Source of the DNA: Pseudomonas sp. PDM18 | GTDB taxonomy: Bacteria; Pseudomonadota; Gammaproteobacteria; Pseudomonadales; Pseudomonadaceae | Length of the DNA: 64,000 nt | Assembly (NCBI RefSeq): GCF_014852585.1 | Contig: NZ_JACVBX010000012.1 | Span: 1-64,000 of the forward strand | Reading direction: 5' to 3' | In this document: positions 1 to 8,593 of the stretch, piece after piece | Layout: each line of letters starts with the position of its first letter | How positions within the stretch are numbered: position 1 is the first letter of the stretch | Notes under the pieces: model-generated | The model's input: the letters and a program-made list of their open reading frames with translations, nothing else | What the model was told of the DNA's origin: nothing | Database searches by the model: none | Program-made: the position numbers and the translations under genes

Positions 1-110
1 TGCAAAAGATCGAGGCGCTGACCGTCCTCGCCCGCAAATTGGCCCGGATTGCCTTTGCCCTGATGACGACTCAGCAACCGTATCGGACTGCGGCCGATAC
101 GGTGGGGTAG
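1..110 (+). CDS. IS110-family (IS1111-like) transposase, C-terminal end only
   Basis: Reading from base 3, the last 35 residues of a protein are visible and end at TAG (108-110). They include KIEALTVLARKLARIAFALM, which closely resembles the C-terminal end of IS110/IS1111-group transposases. These are DEDD-type recombinases that move an insertion sequence without classical terminal inverted repeats. The rest of the gene lies outside the window. A short inverted repeat (GTATCGG / CCGATAC) spans the last codons. The 56 bases after the stop hold a REP-like fragment (GCAGGAGCGAG), and some IS110 elements are known to target REP sequences. Family assignment rests on this short tail only. Confidence 0.65.
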   Translation, partial: QKIEALTVLARKLARIAFALMTTQQPYRTAADTVG

Positions 111-166
111 ACATAGAATCTCCTACAGCGGGCTCCGAAGTTGCCGGCAGGAGCGAGTCACAGCGG

Positions 167-1639
167 TTATTTCAGGTACCAGCCCCAGGGCTGATCCGAG
201 ATGTACTCGGTCACCTGCTTCACCTCCAGGTAGTTCTCCAGCCCCCACACGCCCAGCTCGCGGCCGATGCCGCTCTGCTTCATGCCGCCCCAGGGCGCCT
301 GGGTGAAGGTCGGCTGAGAGCAGTTGACCCAGACGATCCCTGCGCGCAACCCGTCTGCCACCCGCGCAGCACGTTGCGGGTCGCCCGACATCACCGCACC
401 GGCCAGGCCGAAACGGCTGTCGTTGGCCAGGCGCAGGGCCTCGGCCTCGGTCTTGAAACGCTTCACACAGAGCACCGGGCCGAAGATTTCCTCGCGCCAG
501 ATCAGCGCGTCCTCGGTCGGTTCGTCGAAGATCGCCGGCTCGATGAACCAGCCCTGCTCCAACCCCGCCGGGCGCTTGCCGCCGGTGAGCAACCGGGCGC
601 CGCCCGTGCGGCCTTTTTCGACGAAGCCGAGTACCTTTTCGTGCTGCCCCTGGCTGACCAGCGGACCGAGCAGCACGCCCGGCTGCAGGCCGTCACCGAT
701 GGTGATGGCGCGGGTCGCCTCCACCAGCCGCTCAATCAGCCGTGGGGCGATGCCCTCCTGCACCAGCAGGCGCGAGGTGGCGCTGCACACCTGCCCCTGG
801 TTCCAGAAGATGCCGAACAGGATCCATTCCACCGCCGCCTCGACATCGCTGTCGTCGAAGACGATGAAGGCCGATTTGCCACCCAGCTCCAGACTGACGT
901 TCTTGATGTCCTGGGCTGCCGCCGACATGATCCGCGAGCCGGTCGGCACACTGCCGGTGAACGCCAGCTTGTCCACGCCCGGATGCTGGCTCAGCGGCCC
1001 GCCGGCTTCCGCGCCGAGGCCGGGCAGCACGTTGAGAACGCCCGCCGGCAGCCCCGCGGCGTCCGCCGCGGCGGCCAGTTCCAGGGCGCTCAGGGGTGTC
1101 AGCTCGGAGGGCTTGAGCACGCAGGTGGCGCCCGCCGCCAAGGCCGGCGCGACCTTCCAGGCCGCCATCAGCAGCGGGTAGTTCCAGGGAATGATCTGCC
1201 CGGCCACACCCACCGGCTCCTGGCGGATGCGGCAGCGGAAGCGCTCGTCGGGCAGCGCCAGGACCTGGTCCTGGCGCTGGTCCAGTTCTCGCGCCAGCTC
1301 CGCGTAATAGCGGAAGCAGCCGATGGCGTCGGCCACGTCCCACTGCGCTTCGGGCAGCGGTTTGCCGTTGTCGCGCACCTCCAGTTCGGCCAGTGAATCC
1401 TGGTGGCGCTCCAACTCGCCGGCCAGTGCCTCCAGCCATTCGGCGCGCTCGCTGCCGCGGCTCTGCCCCCAGCCGCGATTGAACGCGGTGCGCGCCGCAC
1501 GCACAGCGTGATCGACGTCTTCCTCGGTGGCCGCCGGCACTTCCTGCAGCGGCTGGCCGGTGGCCGGGTCGAAGCTGGTGAAGCGGCCGCCCAGGTCCGG
1601 CCTGACCCACTGCCCGTTGATGTAGAGCTGGTCGCGCAT
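167..1639 (-). CDS. NAD(P)-dependent aldehyde dehydrogenase (betaine/aminoaldehyde dehydrogenase-like)
   Basis: A 490-residue enzyme of the ALDH superfamily, full family length, oxidising an aldehyde to a carboxylic acid in the cytoplasm. Visible motifs are PWNYPL with the catalytic-site Asn153, FTGS at 227-230, the general-base Glu251 in LELGGKS, and the nucleophile Cys285 in QGQVCSATS. An AAGGAG ribosome site lies 8-9 bases before the ATG. It is the last gene of the operon that begins with the polyamine-type ABC transporter, 25 bases after the second permease gene. This suggests it oxidises an aminoaldehyde derived from the imported substrate. Substrate choice among betaine aldehyde, 4-aminobutanal and similar compounds cannot be decided here. 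Confidence 0.9.
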   Translation of the reverse strand: MRDQLYINGQWVRPDLGGRFTSFDPATGQPLQEVPAATEEDVDHAVRAARTAFNRGWGQSRGSERAEWLEALAGELERHQDSLAELEVRDNGKPLPEAQWDVADAIGCFRYYAELARELDQRQDQVLALPDERFRCRIRQEPVGVAGQIIPWNYPLLMAAWKVAPALAAGATCVLKPSELTPLSALELAAAADAAGLPAGVLNVLPGLGAEAGGPLSQHPGVDKLAFTGSVPTGSRIMSAAAQDIKNVSLELGGKSAFIVFDDSDVEAAVEWILFGIFWNQGQVCSATSRLLVQEGIAPRLIERLVEATRAITIGDGLQPGVLLGPLVSQGQHEKVLGFVEKGRTGGARLLTGGKRPAGLEQGWFIEPAIFDEPTEDALIWREEIFGPVLCVKRFKTEAEALRLANDSRFGLAGAVMSGDPQRAARVADGLRAGIVWVNCSQPTFTQAPWGGMKQSGIGRELGVWGLENYLEVKQVTEYISDQPWGWYLK

Positions 1640-1664
1640 CCTTCAGTCTCCTTGAAGTCGGCCC

Positions 1665-2483
1665 TCAGGCGGCCTGAACGCCGGTGCGGCGGTTCTGCAG
1701 GTAGCGGGAGGTGAACAGCAGCGCCAGCGAGGCACAGATGATCACCGTGGAGATGGCGTTGATCTCCGGCGTGATGCCCCGGCGGATCGACGAGAAGATG
1801 TAGATCGGCAGCGTGGTCTCGGAGCCGGCGACGAAGAAGGCGATGATGAAATCGTCGAAGCTGAAGGTGAACGCCAGCAGGAAGCCGGCGAGGATGGCCG
1901 GGGCGATCTGCGGCAGGGTCACCCGCCAGAAGGTATCCAGCGGCGGCGCGTAGAGGTCGGCGGAGGCTTCCAGCAGCGACTTGTCCATTGCCTCGACGCG
2001 GGTGCGGACGATCACCATCACCAGCGCCATGGTGAACAGCGAGTGCGCTGCCACCACGGTGCCGAAGCCCATGTTGAGTTTCGGCAGGCCGATGTCCAGC
2101 AGCGCCAGCAGCGGGTTGAGCACGTCGAACAGGGTGATGAAGGCGATCAGCGTGGCGATGCCGATGACGATGCCCGGCACGATGATCGCGCAGTAGGTCA
2201 GCGCGTCGAACAGCAGGCGCACGCGCTTGCCGACCCGCTGCAGGCCGAACACCGCGAGGGTGCCGAACAGGGTGGCGATCAGCGCCGAGCAGAGGGCGAT
2301 CAGCGCGCTGTTGCCCAGGGCTTCCAGGATGAACGGGTTGTCGAAGGCGCGGCCGAACCATTGCACCGAGCAGCACTGGAAGCTCAGCCCGCTACGCCCG
2401 GCGTTGAAGGCGAAGAGCATGATCAGCGCGATGGGCGCGTAGAGGAACAGGTAGACCGAGGTGGAGTAACTGCGCAGCCACAT
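1665..2483 (-). CDS. ABC transporter permease, PotC-type
   Basis: A 272-residue inner-membrane permease of the spermidine/putrescine (PotC/PotI) type. It begins with a membrane helix (residues about 8-28) and has about six hydrophobic segments. The cytoplasmic EAA loop is seen as EASADLYAPPLDTFWRVTLP, which docks on the ATPase. The start codon lies one base after the stop of the first permease gene, so translation is probably coupled. It pairs with that permease to form the membrane channel of the importer encoded at 5800-1665. Confidence 0.9.
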   Translation of the reverse strand: MWLRSYSTSVYLFLYAPIALIMLFAFNAGRSGLSFQCCSVQWFGRAFDNPFILEALGNSALIALCSALIATLFGTLAVFGLQRVGKRVRLLFDALTYCAIIVPGIVIGIATLIAFITLFDVLNPLLALLDIGLPKLNMGFGTVVAAHSLFTMALVMVIVRTRVEAMDKSLLEASADLYAPPLDTFWRVTLPQIAPAILAGFLLAFTFSFDDFIIAFFVAGSETTLPIYIFSSIRRGITPEINAISTVIICASLALLFTSRYLQNRRTGVQAA

Positions 2484-2484
2484 G

Positions 2485-3396
2485 TCAGAGCACTCCGTCG
2501 TTGCGCGAGCCGCCGTTGCGGGCCACGAGTTTCAGGTAGACGCCGATGATCGCCAGCATCATCGCCACCAGGGTCATAGCCACCGCGCTGCCGAACGCCC
2601 AGTTGCGCGATTGCAGGAACAGGTCGACCAGCGCGTTGCCGACGAAGAACACCTTGCCGCCGCCGAGAATGGCCGGGATCAGGAACTCGCCCATGAGCAG
2701 AATGAACACCAGCATCACCCCGGTGATCACCCCCGGCGCGGACAGCGGCAGGGTGATCCGGCGGAAGGTTTCGAAGGCGCTCGCACCGAGGTCGCCGGAG
2801 GCTTCCAGCAGGCGCTTGTCGAGCTTCTCCAGGGTCACGTAGATGGGGAACACCATCAGCGGCAGGTAGCCGTAGACGATGCCGATCAGTACCGCGTAGG
2901 GCGTGTTGATCAGGCGCACGTCGGCGATGCCGAAGGTCTCCAGGAGCGCCGGGATGCCACGGCCGCTGAGCAGGAAGATCCAGGCGTAGGTGCGGATCAG
3001 GAAGCTGGTCCAGAACGGCACGATCACCAGCGTGAGCAGCAGCGACTTGTTGCGCCGCACCTTCACCGCCAGGAAGTAGGCCAGTGGGTAGGCCGCCAGC
3101 AGGCATGCCAGGGTGCCCAGCGGCGCCAGGGTCAGGGTGTTCCAGAAGGCCTGGGCGCGGGAGCCGAGGTTCAGGTAATTCTCCAGCGTCAGCCCGCCAC
3201 CGTAGCCACCCACGGCGCTGCGCTCGCCGAAGCTGAAGACCAGGATGATCACCAGCGGCATCAGGAGCAGCAGCAGGAACCACAGGGTGGACGGCAACAG
3301 CAGCAGGAGCGTGACGCGCCGGCCGAGGCTTTTTGCGCGCGAGGCGCTGGGCGTCGCCTGGGTCTGCGGCAACGGGGCGCTGACAGCGATGTTCAT
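2485..3396 (-). CDS. ABC transporter permease, PotB-type
   Basis: A 303-residue inner-membrane permease of the PotB/PotH type. It has a hydrophobic first helix rich in leucine (LLLLLPSTLWFLLLLLMP), about six membrane segments, and an EAA loop EASGDLGASAFETFRRITLP. The start at 3396 is preferred over the in-frame ATG at 3414 because AGGGA sits 7 bases upstream of it. It is the third gene of the transporter operon and is separated from the binding-protein gene by about 95 bases that carry a palindromic hairpin. Confidence 0.9.
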   Translation of the reverse strand: MNIAVSAPLPQTQATPSASRAKSLGRRVTLLLLLPSTLWFLLLLLMPLVIILVFSFGERSAVGGYGGGLTLENYLNLGSRAQAFWNTLTLAPLGTLACLLAAYPLAYFLAVKVRRNKSLLLTLVIVPFWTSFLIRTYAWIFLLSGRGIPALLETFGIADVRLINTPYAVLIGIVYGYLPLMVFPIYVTLEKLDKRLLEASGDLGASAFETFRRITLPLSAPGVITGVMLVFILLMGEFLIPAILGGGKVFFVGNALVDLFLQSRNWAFGSAVAMTLVAMMLAIIGVYLKLVARNGGSRNDGVL

Positions 3397-3434
3397 GTTC
3401 GATTCCCTACGCATGGAACGGACCTTCGCGGTAG

Positions 3435-3462
3435 GGCGAATAACGCGCCAGCGTTATCCGCC
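3435..3462. repeat. Intercistronic palindrome in the transporter operon
   Basis: Arms GGCGAATAACGC and GCGTTATCCGCC form a near-perfect 12-bp stem with a 4-base loop. It sits between the highly expressed solute-binding protein gene and the first permease gene. A related GTAGGGCG...CGCCCTAC palindrome occurs at 11257-11295, so this is a dispersed repeat family. In this position such hairpins can protect the upstream mRNA or lower downstream expression; that role is inferred. Confidence 0.6.
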
Positions 3463-3491
3463 GCATTCCGCACAAGCGCCAGAATTGCCGA

Positions 3492-4634
3492 TCAGGCGGC
3501 CTTGAACCGCGCCATCAGTTCGGCGCGTGCCGGGCTGGTGAGGGTCGCCGCGGCGCCGAACTCCAGCGGCGACAGGCGCTCGGCCGCCGGGTACATGATC
3601 GGGTCGTCGAGCATCTCCTTGGAGAGCAGCGCATCGACGCGCTTGTCCCCGCTCGGGTAGCCGTGGGAGAGCACCTCCAGCTTGTTGTGCTGCGGGTCTA
3701 GCAGGTAGTTGATGAACGCGTAGGCGGCATCGCGGTGCTCGGCGCTCTTGGGAATGGCGAAGAAGTCGCTCCATATCTCGCCGCCTTCCTTGCCCAGCAC
3801 GAAGGTCATGTCCGGGTTGTCGCGGTGCAGCTGGGAGGCGTCACCAGTCCAGGCCATGGCCATCCAGGCGTCGCCGTTGCGCAGCGAAGGCTGGATGTCG
3901 GAGTTGATCGCGAACAGGTGCGGCTTGGCCTGGATCAGCAGCTTCTCGGCCTCGGCCAGTTCCTTCGGGTCCAGCGAGTTGAAGCTGTAGCCGTAGTACT
4001 TGAGCGCGTTGCCGATGGCGGTGAGCTGGTAGTCATGGACGATGGTGCGGCCCGAGGCGTGGGTCAATGTCAGGTCCCAGAACTGCTTCCAGGAATCCGG
4101 GCTGCCCTTCACACGGCTGGCGTCATAGACGATGCCGGTGGTGCCCCAGTTCTTCGGCACCGCGTAGACCTTGCCGTCCACCGTTCCCTGGGCCATGAAG
4201 CGCTCCTCGAAGGCCTTGGGGTCGAAGTTGGGGATGCGCGAGAGGTCCAGCGGCTCGATCAGCCCGAGCTGCACGTAGGTGCTGATGGTGTAGTTGGTCG
4301 GCACGAAGACGTCCCAGCCGCTACCGCCGGCCTGCAATTTGGCGAGCATCTCCTCGTTGGAACCGAACACGTTCATCTGCACCCGCGCGCCGGTAGCCTT
4401 GGCGAAGGCATCGAAGTTCTCCTGGCTGTGGTAGTTCGGCCAGGTGGCCAGGGCCAGGCGGTCACCGATGTTGCTGCCTTCGGCCGCGTAGGCCTTGCCG
4501 CTGAGCAGGCCGGGAGTGTTGGCGGCGACCACCGCCATCGCCAGCCCGAGGCCGGTCTTGCCGAGGAAATCGCGCCGCGTGATGGAGCCGTTTTCCCAGC
4601 TGCGCATCGTCTTGATGAAGCTCTTCTTGTCCAT
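3492..4634 (-). CDS. Periplasmic polyamine-type solute-binding protein (PotD/PotF family)
   Basis: A 380-residue extracellular solute-binding protein (SBP_bac_8-like) that captures the ligand for the adjacent ABC importer. The N-terminus has a twin-arginine-type signal, TRRDFLGKTGLGLAMAVVA, ending in AYA near residue 50, so export by Tat is likely. The mature part begins LALATWPNYHSQENFDAFAK, typical of PotD/PotF-like proteins. The start at 4634 (ATG, preceded by GGGGAG) is chosen over a GTG two codons upstream. Spermidine, putrescine or another cationic amine is the likely ligand, but the specificity residues were not verified. Confidence 0.9.
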   Translation of the reverse strand: MDKKSFIKTMRSWENGSITRRDFLGKTGLGLAMAVVAANTPGLLSGKAYAAEGSNIGDRLALATWPNYHSQENFDAFAKATGARVQMNVFGSNEEMLAKLQAGGSGWDVFVPTNYTISTYVQLGLIEPLDLSRIPNFDPKAFEERFMAQGTVDGKVYAVPKNWGTTGIVYDASRVKGSPDSWKQFWDLTLTHASGRTIVHDYQLTAIGNALKYYGYSFNSLDPKELAEAEKLLIQAKPHLFAINSDIQPSLRNGDAWMAMAWTGDASQLHRDNPDMTFVLGKEGGEIWSDFFAIPKSAEHRDAAYAFINYLLDPQHNKLEVLSHGYPSGDKRVDALLSKEMLDDPIMYPAAERLSPLEFGAAATLTSPARAELMARFKAA

Positions 4635-4684
4635 CGTCACTCCCCGCCTGTCTGCTGATTGTCGTTATGGTTGGATCGTCGAAC

Positions 4685-5800
4685 TCAAAGGGCCATGGCC
4701 AGGCCGCTGGCCTGGTTCCAGCCGACCTGTACCGGCGCGCCGTGCTCGAAGGCTTCCGCCTCGCCGCCGGCCTTGCGCGGCACGCGCACGCAGACGATGC
4801 CGAAAGCGTCGGTGCGTACGCGGTATTCAGTGAGGTTGCCCAGGTAGATGCGGTCTTCGACGCGGCCCTTCAGGCGCACTTCGCGCTGCAGCTCCGAATC
4901 GGCGGCGGCGATGCCGACCAGCTCCGGGCGCACGGCGATGCAGCCTTCGGCCTGGGGCGCCAGCACAGGGCCGGTGGGCGTCGGCGGGCTGCTCAGTTCC
5001 AGCCCGGCCGGGGTGCCCAGCACCACGCGGCCTGAATCGAGGCGGCGCACGGTGCCGGAAAACAGGTTGGACTCGCCGATGAAGTCGGCGACGTAGCGGC
5101 TCGCCGGGGTCTCATAGAGCGCCTCAGGGGTGGCGGTCTGGATGATCAGGCCGTCCTTCATGATGCTGATGCTGTCGCTCATCGACAGCGCTTCTTCCTG
5201 GTCGTGGGTGACCAGCACGAAGGTGATGCCGACCTCGCGCTGCAAACGCAGCAGCTCCGACTGCATCTCCTTGCGCAACTTGCGGTCGAGTGCGGCCAGC
5301 GGCTCGTCGAGCAGCAGCACGGTGGGCTTGTTCACCAGTGCGCGGGCCAGCGCCACACGCTGCTGCTGGCCGCCGGAAAGCTCATGCGGCTTGCGCGTGC
5401 CGAAGCCGGAGAGGCGCACCATCTCCAGCGCCTCGTCGGCCATGCGGCGCTGCTGCGCACGGTCCGGTCGCGGCGTGCGGTAGCGCAGGCCGTAGGCGAT
5501 GTTCTCGGCCACCGTCAGGTGCGGGAACAGCGCGTAGTGCTGGAACACCATGTTCACCGCACGCTGGTGCGCCGGCACCCCGGCCACCGCCTTGCCGGCC
5601 AGGAGCACCTCGCCTTCGCTGGGCTGTTCGAAGCCGGCGATCATCCGCAGGGTGGTGGTCTTGCCGCAGCCGGAGCTACCGAGGAAGGAATGGAAGGCGC
5701 CGCGCTTCACCCTGAAGCTCAACCCGTTGACCGCCGGCACGCTGCCGTAGCGCTTGACCACGTTGCGGAATTCGATATCGAAGTCCTGACCGCTTTCCAT
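4685..5800 (-). CDS. ABC transporter ATP-binding protein, PotA/PotG-type
   Basis: A 371-residue ATPase that energises the importer. Visible are Walker A (GSSGCGKTT, about residues 41-49), the signature LSGGQQQRVALARAL, and Walker B with D-loop LLLDEPLAALD. A C-terminal TOBE-type region of about 130 residues is typical of PotA and related ATPases. It is the first gene of the operon, 45-50 bases upstream of the binding-protein gene. The ATG at 5800 is preferred over an adjacent GTG. The gene order ATPase, binding protein, permease, permease, aldehyde dehydrogenase indicates uptake plus catabolism. Confidence 0.92.
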   Translation of the reverse strand: MESGQDFDIEFRNVVKRYGSVPAVNGLSFRVKRGAFHSFLGSSGCGKTTTLRMIAGFEQPSEGEVLLAGKAVAGVPAHQRAVNMVFQHYALFPHLTVAENIAYGLRYRTPRPDRAQQRRMADEALEMVRLSGFGTRKPHELSGGQQQRVALARALVNKPTVLLLDEPLAALDRKLRKEMQSELLRLQREVGITFVLVTHDQEEALSMSDSISIMKDGLIIQTATPEALYETPASRYVADFIGESNLFSGTVRRLDSGRVVLGTPAGLELSSPPTPTGPVLAPQAEGCIAVRPELVGIAAADSELQREVRLKGRVEDRIYLGNLTEYRVRTDAFGIVCVRVPRKAGGEAEAFEHGAPVQVGWNQASGLAMAL

Positions 5801-5966
5801 CACCGCGCTCCCACTTTGTTCTTGTTGGGGCTCACGCTAGCAACGGGGCTTTCGGGGTGTATATATCCCTCGGGGGATAGATGGCGGGAATGGATCCTTC
5901 GGTATGCACTCGCGGGCTATCCCCGAAAGATCCCGCCATGCGCGCTCCTACAACAAATCAAGAGCC

Positions 5967-6158
5967 CCTCACCCTAACCCTCTCCCGGAGGGAGAGGGGA
6001 CAGTTCGGCGCAGGTTGGAACCATCGCGTCAGCCGGCACGGACGGCCCCCTCTCCCTCTGGGAGAGGGCTGGGGTGAGGGAAAAGCTGTGGCACGGAGCC
6101 CGCTCTTACAGGGGACGCCCGCAGCTGACGGTGGCTGTAGGAGCAAGCTCGCTCCTAC
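5967..6158. repeat. Dispersed palindromic repeats upstream of the transporter operon
   Basis: The 373-base gap between the ATPase gene and the LuxR gene holds two facing copies of a CCCTCTCCC...GGGAGAGGG palindrome (5967-6080). Their outer flanks CCTCACCC and GGGTGAGG are also inverted. A REP-like palindrome follows (6137-6158, GTAGGAGC...GCTCCTAC). The same CCCTCTCCC palindrome recurs at 23418-23439. No gene is visible in this gap. The operon promoter must lie between it and 5800 but was not identified. Confidence 0.7.
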
Positions 6159-6173
6159 TAAGAGCCGCCCTGC

Positions 6174-6992
6174 TCAGCCAACTGCCAGCATCCCACCCGC
6201 CGCATCGCGCCCGGCCAGTTCGCGGATGAACAGCCCGAGCAGCTCCGACTGGCTGCCGATGCCGAGCTTGGCGTAAATGTTCTTGCGGTGGATCTTCACC
6301 GTGCCCGGACTGATGTCCAGCTGCTCGGCCACCGAGGCGCTGGAGTGGCCGCGCAGCAGCAGCTGGACGATCTCCTGCTCGCGGGGCGTGAGCAATTGGG
6401 CGCCGAACTGGTCGAAGGCCTCGCGGATCTGGTAGTCCAGGTCCTGCGCCGGGCGAGGCTGCGCGCGGCGCAGTTCCCAGGCTTCGCGCACCACCTGCTC
6501 GACCACCGGCCGCGCGCACTCCAGCAACTGCATCTCGTCGCGGCTGTAGGCGGGGCTGGAGGTCTTGCGCATCAGCGAGAGCACGGCGGTGGCGCCATCG
6601 GCGAGGTCGATGAAGAAGGCGATCTCCTCGGTCAGGCCGGTCTGCTGGTAATACGTCTGGTAGTACTCGCCCAGGTAGAAGTGGTCCGGCGCGAACTGCC
6701 GCAGGCGCCACAGCCCCGGCGCCTGGTGGCGGGTGCAGGCGAGGTAGAAGGGATCGAGCAGGTACGGGCCGACCTGGTAGTCCTCGACGTAGACGTGGCG
6801 GACATCGGCCGGGAAGGTGTCGAACAGGTCCAGCGGCCGGTGGTTGCCTTCGTAGACGAAGAGCACGAAGTTATCCACCGCGCAGACCTGCTGCAGCCAC
6901 TGGCTGAGGCCGAGCAGGCGCGGACGACCGGCGGCCAGCGGGAGCAGATGGGCGACTCCGCCGGTCCAGGCTTTGAGTTCCTTGTGGCGCAT
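6174..6992 (-). CDS. LuxR-family transcriptional regulator
   Basis: A 272-residue regulator. The C-terminal LuxR/GerE helix-turn-helix is clear: LTPREQEIVQLLLRGHSSAS followed by VAEQLDISPGTVKIHRKNIY (about residues 205-260). The N-terminal 190 residues show no receiver aspartate pattern and no obvious autoinducer-domain signature, so the sensed signal is unknown. The ATG at 6992 is chosen because it gives a family-like N-terminus; longer in-frame starts exist upstream. The gene is on the same strand, directly upstream of the polyamine-type transporter/aldehyde dehydrogenase operon, which makes that operon its likely target. This is inferred from position. Confidence 0.85.
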   Translation of the reverse strand: MRHKELKAWTGGVAHLLPLAAGRPRLLGLSQWLQQVCAVDNFVLFVYEGNHRPLDLFDTFPADVRHVYVEDYQVGPYLLDPFYLACTRHQAPGLWRLRQFAPDHFYLGEYYQTYYQQTGLTEEIAFFIDLADGATAVLSLMRKTSSPAYSRDEMQLLECARPVVEQVVREAWELRRAQPRPAQDLDYQIREAFDQFGAQLLTPREQEIVQLLLRGHSSASVAEQLDISPGTVKIHRKNIYAKLGIGSQSELLGLFIRELAGRDAAGGMLAVG

Positions 6993-7160
6993 GGGCTGTC
7001 GTTCTTGTTGTGTGCGCGATGGGCACACTATAGGCGTTCGGGATTCCACACGGAAATGCAGCTTTTGCGCCACACCCCGCAAGGCCCCGCAACGCCTGGA
7101 GACAGCGACTGATTCAGCCTTGGCGCGCACCGTGATGAAGCAGACGCGCGCCTTATCGGC

Positions 7161-8543
7161 TCAGGGGCGACGAGCGCCCTTGCCGCCGGGCTTTCCAGCA
7201 GACGATTTGTTGGAAGACGGTTTTCCAGCAGCCGGCTTACCACCAAGGCCGAAGCCCGGCGCCTTGCGCACCGCCTTGACCTGCGGCTTGTCGTCGAGCA
7301 GCGAACCAAGATGCACCTTGCCCGGCTTGCCTTCGGGCACCTTGGGTTGCTTGGGCTTCTTCGGCTTCCTGGTGATCTGGCCGCCAGGAGCGGTGACGGG
7401 TACCCGGTGCTCCGCCTCGAAGCCGTCTTCCTCCTGGCGCGGCAGGGTCTGGCCGATCAGCGTCTCGATGGCCGCCAGCTGTTGCACTTCATCGGCGCAG
7501 ACCAGCGAGATCGCCTGCCCACTGGCGCCGGCCCGACCGGTCCGGCCGATGCGGTGCACGTAGTCCTCGGGGACGATGGGCAGGTCGAAGTTGACCACCA
7601 GCGGCATCTCCTCGATATCCAGGCCGCGCGCGGCGACGTCGGTGGCGATGAGGAAATCCACCTCCCCGGCCTTGAACCGCGCCAGGGCGCGCAGGCGCGA
7701 GGGCTGCGGCTTGTCGCCGTGGATCGAGTCGGCGCGGATGCCTTCGCGCTGCAGAAGGTCGACCAGTTCGTCGACGCCCTTGCGGGTCTTGGCGAACACC
7801 AGCGCCTGGCGCCAGCCCTGCTCGCGCAGCAGGTGCAGGAACAGTTCAGCCTTGCGCTTCTTGTCGACAGTAAGCAGGTGCTGTTTCACCGTCTTCGCCG
7901 CCGTGTTGCGCGGTGCCACGTCTATCGTCAGCGGGTCGCGCAGCAGAGTGCGGGCCATCTGGCGGATGGCGTCGGAGAATGTCGCGGAGAACAGCAGGGT
8001 CTGCCGGCGTCGGGGCAGCGCGGCGAAGACTTCGTCCAGTTCGCGGGCGAAGCCGAGGTCGAGCATGCGGTCGGCCTCGTCCAGCACCAGCACCTGCAGC
8101 TGGGTGAATTTCAGGGCGTTCTGCCGGTACAGGTCCAGCAGGCGGCCGGGAGTCGCCACCAGCACGTCGACGCCCTTGCGCAGCTTCATCATCTGCGGGT
8201 TGATGCTGACCCCGCCGTAAGCCACGGCGGTGCGCAACGGCACATGCTGGCCGTAGGCGCGGAAGCTCTCGTGCACCTGCTCGGCCAGCTCGCGGGTCGG
8301 CACCAGCACCAGCGCGCGGATCGAGTTGGCCGCCACCTGCGGGCCTTCCTGGAGCAGCTTCTGCAGCAGCGGCAGGGCGAACCCGGCGGTCTTGCCGGTA
8401 CCGGTCTGGGCAGCAGCCAGCAGGTCGCGGCCCTTGAGCACGGCCGGGATGGCCTGGGCCTGCACCGCCGTCGGGTTCTGGTAGCCGAGCCCGTCGAGGG
8501 CGTGCAGGAGGGGATCGATCAGGCCGAGATTGGCGAAGGTCAT
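7161..8543 (-). CDS. rhlE: DEAD-box RNA helicase, RhlE-like
   Basis: A 460-residue ATP-dependent RNA helicase acting in ribosome assembly or RNA turnover. The Q-motif region begins FANLGLIDPLLHALDGLGY. Motif I is AQTGTGKT (45-52), motif II VLDEADRMLD, motif III SAT, and motif VI HRIGRTGRAG. The two RecA lobes are followed by a basic Lys/Gly/Ser-rich tail of about 90 residues, as in Pseudomonas RhlE paralogs. The ATG at 8543 gives the canonical MTFANLGL start; a 12-codon upstream extension is unlikely. It stands alone on the minus strand. Confidence 0.92.
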   Translation of the reverse strand: MTFANLGLIDPLLHALDGLGYQNPTAVQAQAIPAVLKGRDLLAAAQTGTGKTAGFALPLLQKLLQEGPQVAANSIRALVLVPTRELAEQVHESFRAYGQHVPLRTAVAYGGVSINPQMMKLRKGVDVLVATPGRLLDLYRQNALKFTQLQVLVLDEADRMLDLGFARELDEVFAALPRRRQTLLFSATFSDAIRQMARTLLRDPLTIDVAPRNTAAKTVKQHLLTVDKKRKAELFLHLLREQGWRQALVFAKTRKGVDELVDLLQREGIRADSIHGDKPQPSRLRALARFKAGEVDFLIATDVAARGLDIEEMPLVVNFDLPIVPEDYVHRIGRTGRAGASGQAISLVCADEVQQLAAIETLIGQTLPRQEEDGFEAEHRVPVTAPGGQITRKPKKPKQPKVPEGKPGKVHLGSLLDDKPQVKAVRKAPGFGLGGKPAAGKPSSNKSSAGKPGGKGARRP

Positions 8544-8593
8544 GGAGCGCTCGCAGAAACGATTCGGAATGGGCGGCATTGTAGCCGCAAGGG

